From NCBI RefSeq assembly GCF_003534205.1, contig NZ_CP011102.1, positions 668,036 to 732,035 on the forward strand: a stretch of 64,000 bases of DNA, in the 5' to 3' direction. Source of the stretch: Listeria weihenstephanensis (lineage in GTDB: Bacteria; Bacillota; Bacilli; Lactobacillales; Listeriaceae). This document shows positions 19,516-26,493 of the stretch, piece after piece; the first letter of the stretch is position 1, and every line of letters begins with the position of its first letter. The notes below the pieces were generated by a model. It was not told where the DNA came from and made no database searches. It saw only the letters and a program-made list of their open reading frames with translations. A program made the translations under genes and the position numbers.

Positions 19516-21423
19516 ATGATTTCAACTAGAATTATGAAGTTTGAAGCGTTGATGAAGCTTGTTGATAGTGGGGAGATTGCGGCGGCTCGGGAATTGGCGA
19601 CGAGTTATGTGGAAGCGCAACCACGAGGGTTTATGGGATATTTGTGCTGGACGTATGTGGCTTTTTTTGGTGATCGTGATCTGGATGTGGCAAATGGATA
19701 TCTTGAGGAGACGTTGCGATGGGATCCACGTTGTGAGGAAGCGATACATTTAGGTGTGCTGATTTGGGCTGGGCGCGATGATGCGAAGGAGAAATATTAT
19801 ATTGAACAAGGGATGCGTTATGCGACGCGTGAGGCTTTTTATCCGTATCGGATGGGGCTATTGCTTGAGAAACAGAGTTTGAAAGAAGCGGCAATTTATT
19901 TTGAAAAAGCGGCCGTTTTAGGTTCGCGAGATGCGGAGTATGTTGGAAAATATGCTGTCGTGATGGATAAACTCGGTCAGAAAAAAGTGGCGCGGGAGTA
20001 TTTGAAACGAGCGCTGGGACTTGATCCAAACCACGTGGAGAATGTTCGTAGATTGGCGCAATTGAGTTATGAAGTGGGCGATTTTAAAGTAGCTCGTGAT
20101 TTGTCGGAGCAAGCTTTAGCATTGGCGCCAAATGATTCTGAGGCACAGAGGTTAGTACGGCAAGCTTATCCGACTCGAAATTGGCTCGTGGCGTTAGTTC
20201 GGCGAATCGGACTATTTTTTGCAATGCTATTTCGTGGGCGAATGACAACGGCTAAAATGAATACGAGCTTTGTTATTGGGATGATAATCGTGTGTTTGCC
20301 GCTGTTTTTAATTAGTAATGATGTGGCTAAGGTTACGATTGTAATTGTTTTTATCATGTTGCTCGCCTCATTAGTTTTGAGCAGCATAATCGTGGCGAGG
20401 CGCCAGCTCGGAGCAGCGGTTATTGCAAAACCAAAACCAGCCCAAGTTATTGATAAGCCAGTAATAATAAAAGATGAACCCGCAAAAGTTAAGGTGGAGA
20501 AGGCTGAACCGATAGTGGAAGTGCGGAATCAAGAGGTAAATAAACCGCTATCAAAGGTACAAGCAACTAATAAAAAAATAAGCCCAAAAATTATCATCAT
20601 TCCGTTTGTGATCTTAGGGTTTATAGGATTCTGGAATATGGCAAATGACTCTAGTAATGATGAATTTTTCAGTGATTCTGATGATTCTTATGAAGAGTTT
20701 GGGGATGGTTCTGAGGAGATTTCTAATTTTACCGCAGTTCAAGATAGCGTTTCCGAGGATATGTATGAACCAGATGATGCATTAGTTGATCCTTTTTTTC
20801 AAGAGGAGTTTGTAGAATTAATGGAGGACTCCGATTTGAAGGAGCAATTCCGAGCTGGTATAACATCTGATTTTTTTGATGATGGTGAGCGTCAATATAT
20901 TAAGGTTGTGGATGACGAGGACAAGTTGTTGTTTATCGCAGCGTTTCAAGATTACATGTTGCAAAAAATTTATGGTGCTGGATGGGATGATACCGAAGTT
21001 GGGAAGTCAGATTACCAAGCTATAATAGGCTTATTTGATGAGGAGTTTGATACGGGGAATGGAATACTAGATAAAGCACATCTTAAATTGATTCAAAGTG
21101 GTGTCGCAAATGAAAATGTTGAGACGCAGAGATCGCTGGTAGAGACATTTTTAGATAGTGAATTCCAAGATGCATTTTTTGCAATAGTTGAGAATACGAA
21201 TGTGAAGGAGCGTTTTGTTTCGAGTGTTGATTTTGTTTATATGAATGATGGAGATTATCACTATATTCAGATGCTGGATGGTGGCGGAGAAGTAACAGGC
21301 ATTGCCCAGTTCGATAACGACTTATTGATTTACATGTATGGCGATGGATGGGGCCAGAGTATCGATGACGAAGAGCGCTATATGGAATTATTGGATGCAT
21401 TTAATGTACAAGGTGAAGAGTAA
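19516..21423 (+). CDS. TPR-repeat membrane protein with a duplicated C-terminal domain
   Basis: 635 residues from ATG 19516 (MISTRIMKFEAL), which has AGGGAG 7 bases upstream; the frame extends to 19465 but that part overlaps the smpB terminator. Residues about 1-225 form tetratricopeptide repeats (YAVVMDKLGQKKVAREYLKR; ARDLSEQALALAPNDSEAQR). Two membrane helices follow (about 250-270 and 275-295), then a variable charged linker, a third hydrophobic segment (IIIIPFVILGFIGF), an acidic spacer, and two tandem copies of a domain of about 80 residues: FFQEEFVEL...FFDDGERQYIKVVD...IYGAGW and FLDSEFQDA...YMNDGDYHYIQMLD...MYGDGW. I do not recognise the repeated domain. Topology suggests a cytoplasmic TPR part and an outside repeat part. 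It stands alone between smpB and ssrA. Confidence 0.85.
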   Translation: MISTRIMKFEALMKLVDSGEIAAARELATSYVEAQPRGFMGYLCWTYVAFFGDRDLDVANGYLEETLRWDPRCEEAIHLGVLIWAGRDDAKEKYYIEQGMRYATREAFYPYRMGLLLEKQSLKEAAIYFEKAAVLGSRDAEYVGKYAVVMDKLGQKKVAREYLKRALGLDPNHVENVRRLAQLSYEVGDFKVARDLSEQALALAPNDSEAQRLVRQAYPTRNWLVALVRRIGLFFAMLFRGRMTTAKMNTSFVIGMIIVCLPLFLISNDVAKVTIVIVFIMLLASLVLSSIIVARRQLGAAVIAKPKPAQVIDKPVIIKDEPAKVKVEKAEPIVEVRNQEVNKPLSKVQATNKKISPKIIIIPFVILGFIGFWNMANDSSNDEFFSDSDDSYEEFGDGSEEISNFTAVQDSVSEDMYEPDDALVDPFFQEEFVELMEDSDLKEQFRAGITSDFFDDGERQYIKVVDDEDKLLFIAAFQDYMLQKIYGAGWDDTEVGKSDYQAIIGLFDEEFDTGNGILDKAHLKLIQSGVANENVETQRSLVETFLDSEFQDAFFAIVENTNVKERFVSSVDFVYMNDGDYHYIQMLDGGGEVTGIAQFDNDLLIYMYGDGWGQSIDDEERYMELLDAFNVQGEE

Positions 21424-21462
21424 TCGCTGTAAAAAATCAAACAACGCGCAATTGGCTTTAAC

Positions 21463-21491
21463 TTGCCATTCGTAGGCCAATCGTGTATAAT
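21463..21491 (+). promoter_or_regulatory. ssrA promoter
   Basis: TTGCCA, 17 bases, then TATAAT preceded by TG: a strong sigma-A promoter. Start would be near 21498, giving an unusually long 5' leader of about 190 nt before mature tmRNA. Confidence 0.8.
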
Positions 21492-21689
21492 ACTAGTTAC
21501 TGTCACGTTTGGTGTTTTGAAAAAGAAACATTTTTCTCGTGGTACACTGATCTTAACTCTAAATTATGCAGAATCACGGAACCTATCTTTTGGGTAGAAC
21601 GAAGATTATGCTTTAAACAAATTGAGCGAAAGCGTTTGTATTCAGCGAGCGGTTGTCGCCAATATACTAGGAGTAAGCTCTATTATCAC

Positions 21690-22054
21690 GGGGACGTTAC
21701 GGATTCGACAGGGATAGTTCGAGCTTGGATTGCGAGTCGGGGGGATCGGCCTCGTTACAAACGTCAAAGCCAATAATAACTGGCAAAACTAACAACAACC
21801 TAGCTTTCGCTGCGTAAAAACAGTCGATAGCTGATCCTCCGTGCATCGCCCATGTGCTACGGTAAGGGTCTCAAATTAAGTGGGATACGATTCTAAGTCT
21901 CCGTCTGGGGCTGCGAAAAAGAGACCAATCAGACTAGCTGTATGGAAGCCTGTTGTCGGGCTGATGTATATGCGAAACTCTAATACGACGACTACGCTCG
22001 TAGAAGTCTAAGTGCCGTTATTTCTGGACGTGGGTTCGACTCCCACCGTCTCCA
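21690..22054 (+). ncRNA. ssrA: Transfer-messenger RNA (tmRNA)
   Basis: tmRNA rescues stalled ribosomes and tags the nascent protein for proteolysis. The 5' end GGGGACGTTACGGATTCGAC and the 3' end GGTTCGACTCCCACCGTCTC are the conserved tRNA-like halves; GGGGACG pairs with CGTCTCC, with A as discriminator. CCA is not encoded, because T follows the A. About 365 nt, the usual size. The tag frame lies at 21782-21817. It follows rnr and smpB and is ended by a strong hairpin. Confidence 0.97.
21782..21817 (+). other. tmRNA tag-peptide reading frame
   Basis: Codons GGC to GCG then TAA encode GKTNNNLAFAA, which with the alanine carried by tmRNA gives AGKTNNNLAFAA. The LAFAA end is a ClpXP-type degron and matches the ending I recall for Listeria tags; the middle (TNNN) differs from the GKEKQN form that I recall for L. 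monocytogenes. Confidence 0.88.
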
Positions 22055-22090
22055 TTTTTGGAAGTTTAAAGAAGAATATTGTTTAACTAG

Positions 22091-22137
22091 AAACTCCCCT
22101 TAAAGCCTTGATAAAAACGTTTTAAGGGGAGTTTTCT
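22091..22137 (+). terminator. ssrA terminator
   Basis: A perfect 14-bp stem AAACTCCCCTTAAA/TTTAAGGGGAGTTT with a 16-nt loop, followed by a T-rich tract. Confidence 0.9.
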
Positions 22138-22237
22138 GTTTCTGGGAAAAGGATAGAACGTCATAGTGATGAAAAAAACATCAGGATATTTTCGGATCAA
22201 TTTTATCCATTGTTCAATTGTAAGGAGCAATAAAAAG

Positions 22238-22266
22238 TTGTGATATTGTTCGCAGGGTGTTATACT
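22238..22266 (+). promoter_or_regulatory. Promoter of the antisense (antitoxin) RNA
   Basis: TTGTGA, 17 bases, TATACT on the plus strand, a good sigma-A promoter with no gene downstream on that strand. Transcription would start near 22273 and run into the terminator at 22296-22331. Confidence 0.8.
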
Positions 22267-22276
22267 TGTGGTAGAA

Positions 22277-22289
22277 GTTTATAGCGTGT
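22277..22289 (+). repeat. Direct repeat in the antitoxin RNA
   Basis: GTTTATAGCGTGT, identical to 22450-22462 over 13 bases. Because toxin and antitoxin RNAs come from opposite strands, the two copies let them pair at the toxin start. Confidence 0.88.
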
Positions 22290-22295
22290 TAATAA

Positions 22296-22331
22296 AAAGC
22301 CCACAAGCCTTATCACCTTGTGGGCTTTCTT
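22296..22331. terminator. Bidirectional terminator shared by toxin mRNA and antitoxin RNA
   Basis: AAAGCCCACAAG and CTTGTGGGCTTT form a perfect 12-bp stem with a 9-nt loop. On the minus strand the stem is followed by TTATTAACA, giving a CTTTTTATT tail; on the plus strand by CTTGTCG. The two convergent transcripts would share it. Confidence 0.85.
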
Positions 22332-22336
22332 GTCGC

Positions 22337-22465
22337 CTAAAATCTTTCTAATAACCAATTGACAAGAGCTAATACAATTCCAATAACTAGAGGGGTTATC
22401 AAGTCCCTCATGAAAAACTGATCTCGCTCTTGTCGTCTTTTCTTGTATCGTTTATAGCGTGTCAT
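22337..22465 (-). CDS. Fst-family type I toxin, small membrane peptide
   Basis: 42 residues from an ATG with AAGGAGGTG 5 bases upstream. A very basic N-terminal part (MTRYKRYKKRRQERDQ) precedes a hydrophobic part, MRDLITPLVIGIVL, ending in WLLERF. That part resembles Fst of plasmid pAD1 (MKDLMSLVIAPIFVGLVL) in the M-(K/R)-DL...P...G-(L/I)-VL pattern. Fst peptides insert in the membrane and arrest or kill cells. Predicted mRNA is about 220 nt from near 22515 to the shared terminator, close to the size of pAD1 RNA I. Its leader can hide the ribosome site (TTCGC/GCGAA pairing around GGAGG). The basic extension is unusual; translation from the inner ATG (residue 19) would give a 24-residue peptide, but no ribosome site precedes that codon. 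Confidence 0.82.
   Translation of the reverse strand: MTRYKRYKKRRQERDQFFMRDLITPLVIGIVLALVNWLLERF
22450..22462 (+). repeat. Direct repeat at the toxin start codon
   Basis: GTTTATAGCGTGT, identical to 22277-22289. It covers toxin codons 2-6 immediately after the ATG (on the complementary strand), where pairing would block initiation. Confidence 0.88.
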
Positions 22466-22496
22466 GTTCGCACCTCCTTCACGTTGGGTACACGCG

Positions 22497-22530
22497 AAAA
22501 AAGTGGGATGGCGACTTTTTTAGTATAGCA
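22497..22530 (-). promoter_or_regulatory. Toxin promoter and 5' leader hairpin
   Basis: On the minus strand an extended -10, TGC-TATACT (22522-22530), is followed by a leader whose first bases form AAAAAAGT/ACTTTTTT, a perfect 8-bp hairpin (22497-22521). A 5' stem-loop is also a feature of pAD1 RNA I. The -35 is weak, as often with extended -10 promoters. Confidence 0.65.
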
Positions 22531-22649
22531 TGATTTATCAAATTTGGATTTTATGGAAAAATGGAATTTGACGTTTTTGACGTTATTATACAATACAAAA
22601 AAGCATTGGGAATTGGTTTTTACACCAGTTTCCAATGCTTTTATAGCTG

Positions 22650-23975
22650 TTATTCAGAAAAATGTCCTTTTTTCTTTTTATAAAGGTAGATTGGCAGACC
22701 AATTGCAGTTAGAACGAGTCCGATACCGGCATTCATCGGTTGGGTGAACAAGGTATTGAAGACGATGAAGGCACCACCTAGGATCGCAATGATTGGTATC
22801 ACAGGATATAGTGGGACTTTGTATGGTCGGACGAGCTCTGGTTCTCGTTTCCGTAAGACAAAGACGGCAATGAATGTAAGTGTGTAGAAAATCCAAATCA
22901 CGAAGATAAGCATATCGGTTAATTGATTGAATTGACCGGTGAATATCATGATGATTGAAATAAGCAAGATTACAATTCCGCCGTTGTAAGGAACACTACT
23001 CTTTGCGCCAAGTTTTTTGAACCAGTTACTGAATGGTAGTTGGTTATCTAAGGCCATAGCGTAAGGAATTCGAATCCCTGTCATCGTATAGCCGTTAATT
23101 GTGCCAAATACGGAGACTAAAATTCCGATAGTGATTAGTTTACCACCGATAGAGCCAAAAATGATATTAGCAACATCAGATGCTGGCGTTGCTGTAGAAG
23201 CGAGCGCTGTAGCAGGCATAACTAATAAGTAAGCAATATTGATAAGTAGGTAAACGACCATAACGCCTGTTAGTCCGAATACGATTGCTTTTGGAAGATC
23301 TTTTTTCGGGTTTTTCATTTCGCCGGCAATGTTACCAACGTGGATCCAGCCATCATATGCAAACATTGTTGCAACAAGGCCTGAACCTAAACTAGTTAAA
23401 AATGGGTGATCTGCTACGCTCATTGGGAATAATCGGAACGCAACGTCTCCTTGATGAAAAAGTCCAAAAATAATGATTAAAATAAGTGGTACTAGTTTAC
23501 AGATCGTGGTCACTGCTTGGAATGATCCTGCAACTTTCGCACTAATAAAGTTCATAAGCATGATAAAAGCTGCGGCTGCAATAGCGACTGGAACGATGAT
23601 TTGATCGCCAGTTCCGAAAAGGTTAGCGACTTGTGTTGCAAAAATGATGGATAAAGCCGCGATGTTTGCTGGGAAATAGATCACGGTTTGTGCCCAGCCA
23701 AGTAAGTATGCCGTTAATTTGCCGTACGTTTTTTGAAGATACATCATCATTCCACCAGTTTGCGGAATGGCTGCGGAAAGTTCGGCCGCGGTAAGTCCTC
23801 CACAAATAGTGATAACGCCCCCAAGAATCCAGGCCAGTAAGCCAAGTCCAGCGGTTCCTGTTGCAGAGTAGACAGCTTCAGGCTTGAAAAATACGCCGGA
23901 GCCAATAACGGTCCCCATAACAATGGTTAGTGCAGTAAAAAAGCCAATATCTTTTTTTAGTTTCTGATTTTCCAT
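22650..23975 (-). CDS. Amino acid permease (APC superfamily, SteT-like)
   Basis: 441 residues with about 12 membrane helices. The first helix motif MGTVIGSGVFFKPEAVYSATG is the substrate-binding GS(G)-type region of APC transporters; GGLTAAELSAAIPQTGGMMMYLQ and FAYDGWIHVGNIAGEMKNPKKDLPKAI are typical of the LAT-like serine/threonine exchangers such as B. subtilis SteT. GAGGGGAAAC precedes the ATG. It is the last gene of a minus-strand group behind threonine dehydrogenase and KBL, which supports threonine or serine as the substrate (inference). Confidence 0.88.
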   Translation of the reverse strand: MENQKLKKDIGFFTALTIVMGTVIGSGVFFKPEAVYSATGTAGLGLLAWILGGVITICGGLTAAELSAAIPQTGGMMMYLQKTYGKLTAYLLGWAQTVIYFPANIAALSIIFATQVANLFGTGDQIIVPVAIAAAAFIMLMNFISAKVAGSFQAVTTICKLVPLILIIIFGLFHQGDVAFRLFPMSVADHPFLTSLGSGLVATMFAYDGWIHVGNIAGEMKNPKKDLPKAIVFGLTGVMVVYLLINIAYLLVMPATALASTATPASDVANIIFGSIGGKLITIGILVSVFGTINGYTMTGIRIPYAMALDNQLPFSNWFKKLGAKSSVPYNGGIVILLISIIMIFTGQFNQLTDMLIFVIWIFYTLTFIAVFVLRKREPELVRPYKVPLYPVIPIIAILGGAFIVFNTLFTQPMNAGIGLVLTAIGLPIYLYKKKKGHFSE

Positions 23976-24063
23976 ATGTTTCCCCTCACTTGTCTAGGAG
24001 GCTTAGCGCAGAAAATGAGGCCAAGCCACGTTGACAGTTGTTTTTAGTCCCTTAAAAAAATTA

Positions 24064-25035
24064 TTAATGCCTTACTACTGTATCATTTTCCAGCTTTTTT
24101 GTCAGCTTTTCCAGCATATCTTTTGTCATACGGTCTAGGTCGTATTGCGGATCAAAATCCCATTCGTTTCTAGCACACGTGGTATCAAGCGAATCTGGCC
24201 ATGAATCGGCAATGGTTTGACGAACTGGATCAACATCATATTTCATTTCAAATTCAGGAATAAATTTACGAATGGAAGCTGCAATTTCTTCTGGCTCGAA
24301 GCTCATCGCGGTAATATTAAAGGCGTTGCGATGTACTAAACGGCTTGGATCCGCTTTCATCAATTTGATGATGGCATCGATCGCATCAGGCATATACATC
24401 ATATCCATGCGTGTTCCTTTATCGATGAACGAGGTGTAGCTTTTATTTTTAAGTGCTTCGTAATAAATATCTACGGCATAATCGGTTGTACCGCCACCTG
24501 GTAATGTTTTATAGGAAATCAAGCCTGGGAAACGGACGCCGCGTGTATCTACGCCAAATTTTTGGAAGTAGTAGTCGCATAAGAGCTCGCCGCTGACTTT
24601 GGTAACGCCGTACATGGTGGTTGGTCGTTGCAAGGTGTCTTGTGGCGTGTTCTCAGCTGGTGTACCTGGTCCAAATGAGCCGATAGAGCTTGGTGTGAAG
24701 AATTTCAAGTTAAGTTCGCGTGCGACCTCGAGGGCATTGACTAAGCCGCCCATGTTGAGGCTCCAAGCAAGTTGTGGTTTTTCTTCGGCTACAGCAGAAA
24801 GTAAAGCTGCTAAATGGATAATGGTGTCGACTTCGTATTCGCGTGCGATATCCATCATCTTATCTTTATCGGTTACATCTAAAATTTCGAAGGGACCGCT
24901 TTCAATGACTTCGTTGCCAGCGATACGGCGAATGTCTGTTGCAATGACACTGTCCGTGCCGTTTTCTTCGCGAAGGCGCATCGTTAATTCAGAACCAATT
25001 TGACCGAGACAACCTGTTATAAGTACTTTTTTCAT
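24064..25035 (-). CDS. L-threonine 3-dehydrogenase, epimerase/SDR type
   Basis: 323 residues of the extended short-chain dehydrogenase fold. NAD-binding motif VLITGCLGQIGSELTMRL at residues 3-20, then ATDIRR, the catalytic serine/threonine region TPSSIGSFGPGTP, and the YGVTKVSGELL block with the Y-x-x-x-K pair. This profile fits the short-chain-type threonine dehydrogenases that yield 2-amino-3-oxobutyrate. The neighbouring upstream gene encodes KBL, which cleaves that product, so function is well supported by context. Start ATG 25035 (MKKVLITG) with GGAGG 9 bases before; the frame extends to 25050 without support. Confidence 0.88.
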   Translation of the reverse strand: MKKVLITGCLGQIGSELTMRLREENGTDSVIATDIRRIAGNEVIESGPFEILDVTDKDKMMDIAREYEVDTIIHLAALLSAVAEEKPQLAWSLNMGGLVNALEVARELNLKFFTPSSIGSFGPGTPAENTPQDTLQRPTTMYGVTKVSGELLCDYYFQKFGVDTRGVRFPGLISYKTLPGGGTTDYAVDIYYEALKNKSYTSFIDKGTRMDMMYMPDAIDAIIKLMKADPSRLVHRNAFNITAMSFEPEEIAASIRKFIPEFEMKYDVDPVRQTIADSWPDSLDTTCARNEWDFDPQYDLDRMTKDMLEKLTKKLENDTVVRH

Positions 25036-25204
25036 TTTAAAAACCTCCATTGGATTAGAAATTCTATTTTTTTATATTGCGTTGCATTCATGGTATAATT
25101 AAGTTTGGTGTTAGATAGAGAGATTTGCTGGGTGAACATTGAGACGAATGTGATCGCAGCTTCTTTCTTCTAGCTTAATTACTGAATATAATGCTTATTC
25201 TAAA

Positions 25205-26395
25205 TTAAATGACTTGCAATTCCTTGCCGACTTTTTCGTAGACAGCGAGTACTTCGTCGAGCATTTCTTTTGTATGTGCTGCTGTTGGCATGTTACGAAC
25301 GCGTCCAGTACCTTTTGGAACGGTAGGGAAGACGATTGATTTGGCGTATACTCCTTCTTCTAGTAAGCGACGGGAGAAACGTTGCGTTAGGTTTTCATCG
25401 CCAATGATGCAAGGTGTGATTGGGGTTTCGGAATGCCCGATATCAAAGCCAAGTTTGGATAATCCAGCTTTAAGGTAAGTGCCGTTTTCCCATAGTGTTT
25501 CCATTCGTGATGGATCGCTTTCCATGATGTCGATGGCTTCTATACATGCGGCTGCGGTTCCTGGTGTTAGGGATGTGGAGAATAGGAACGGTCTAGCGCG
25601 TACTTTGAGCCAGTCGATAAGTTGTTGTGATCCGGCAACGTAACCACCGACAACGCCGATTGCTTTGGATAGTGTGCCCATTTGGAAGTCGATTTTGTCT
25701 GACATGCCGAAATGTTTGACGGTTCCTGCACCTTCACCCATAACGCCTGAGCCATGTGCATCATCTACATAAGTAATTAAGCCGAATTCTTCAGCGATAG
25801 CAACGATTTCAGGGATTTTGGCAACATCACCATCCATAGAAAAAACGCCATCTGTGATATACATAATTTTTTCGTATAATCCGCTTTCGGTCGCTTCTTT
25901 GGCAACGCGGCGAAGATCATCCATATCTTGATGCTTGGCACGCAATACTTTGGCACCTGATAAACGGCATCCGTCAATGATAGAGGCGTGATTTAGTTCG
26001 TCGGAAATGATCGCGTCTTTTTTCGTCATGACTGCGGAAATAGCGCCCATGTTACAGTTGAAACCTGATTGGAACGCGATCGCAGCTTCGGTATGTTTGA
26101 ATTCAGCTAGGCGTGTTTCGAGTTCGTTATGAATCGTCATTGTGCCGTTAATTGTACGAACTGCACCAGCACCAACGCCGTATTGCTCGGTTGCTTCGAT
26201 GCATTTCTTTTTCAGACGGTCATCGTTGGAGAAGCCTAGGTAGTTATTGGAAGAGAGGTTGATGAGTTCAGCGCCGTTTACTTTGATTTTTGCGCCGTTT
26301 GGACCTTCCACAGTATCGATTGTGTTATAAAGTCCTTGATCTCGTAAAGCTTGTAGTTGTGGTTCTAGAAAGTCGTTTAAAACTTTGTTTGTCAT
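25205..26395 (-). CDS. kbl: Glycine C-acetyltransferase (2-amino-3-ketobutyrate CoA ligase)
   Basis: A PLP enzyme that splits 2-amino-3-oxobutyrate with CoA to glycine and acetyl-CoA. 396 residues; [52 protein letters not shown], and the PLP lysine in [17 protein letters not shown] are the alpha-oxoamine synthase signatures. Start ATG 26395 (MTNKVLND) follows AGGAGG; the longer frame to 26434 is not supported. It lies 169 bases before threonine dehydrogenase on the same strand. Confidence 0.94.
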   Translation of the reverse strand: MTNKVLNDFLEPQLQALRDQGLYNTIDTVEGPNGAKIKVNGAELINLSSNNYLGFSNDDRLKKKCIEATEQYGVGAGAVRTINGTMTIHNELETRLAEFKHTEAAIAFQSGFNCNMGAISAVMTKKDAIISDELNHASIIDGCRLSGAKVLRAKHQDMDDLRRVAKEATESGLYEKIMYITDGVFSMDGDVAKIPEIVAIAEEFGLITYVDDAHGSGVMGEGAGTVKHFGMSDKIDFQMGTLSKAIGVVGGYVAGSQQLIDWLKVRARPFLFSTSLTPGTAAACIEAIDIMESDPSRMETLWENGTYLKAGLSKLGFDIGHSETPITPCIIGDENLTQRFSRRLLEEGVYAKSIVFPTVPKGTGRVRNMPTAAHTKEMLDEVLAVYEKVGKELQVI

Positions 26396-26493
26396 GTTAG
26401 AGATTCCTCCTAAAAAATTTTTATATATTATCACGCGCGACCTTGAACCGGATGGGGTTGGCTAAGGTCAGGCGCGGTAATGACAAAATGAGA

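Larger units (their letters stand above)
22273..22332 (+). ncRNA. Predicted type I antitoxin RNA (RNA II of a par/Fst-type module)
   Basis: A transcript of about 60 nt is predicted between the promoter at 22238-22266 and the bidirectional terminator. It carries GTTTATAGCGTGT (22277-22289), which is complementary to the toxin mRNA directly downstream of its start codon, and its 3' hairpin is complementary to the toxin mRNA terminator. This is the layout of RNA II of the par locus of plasmid pAD1 (about 65 nt, 5' direct repeats and shared terminator). The prediction rests on sequence layout only. Confidence 0.78.

Noticed and set aside
21483..21776. A 97-residue open frame upstream of and into the tmRNA
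   Set aside because: It runs through the ssrA leader and the mature 5' end of tmRNA, has no ribosome site, and its sequence is explained by the RNA.
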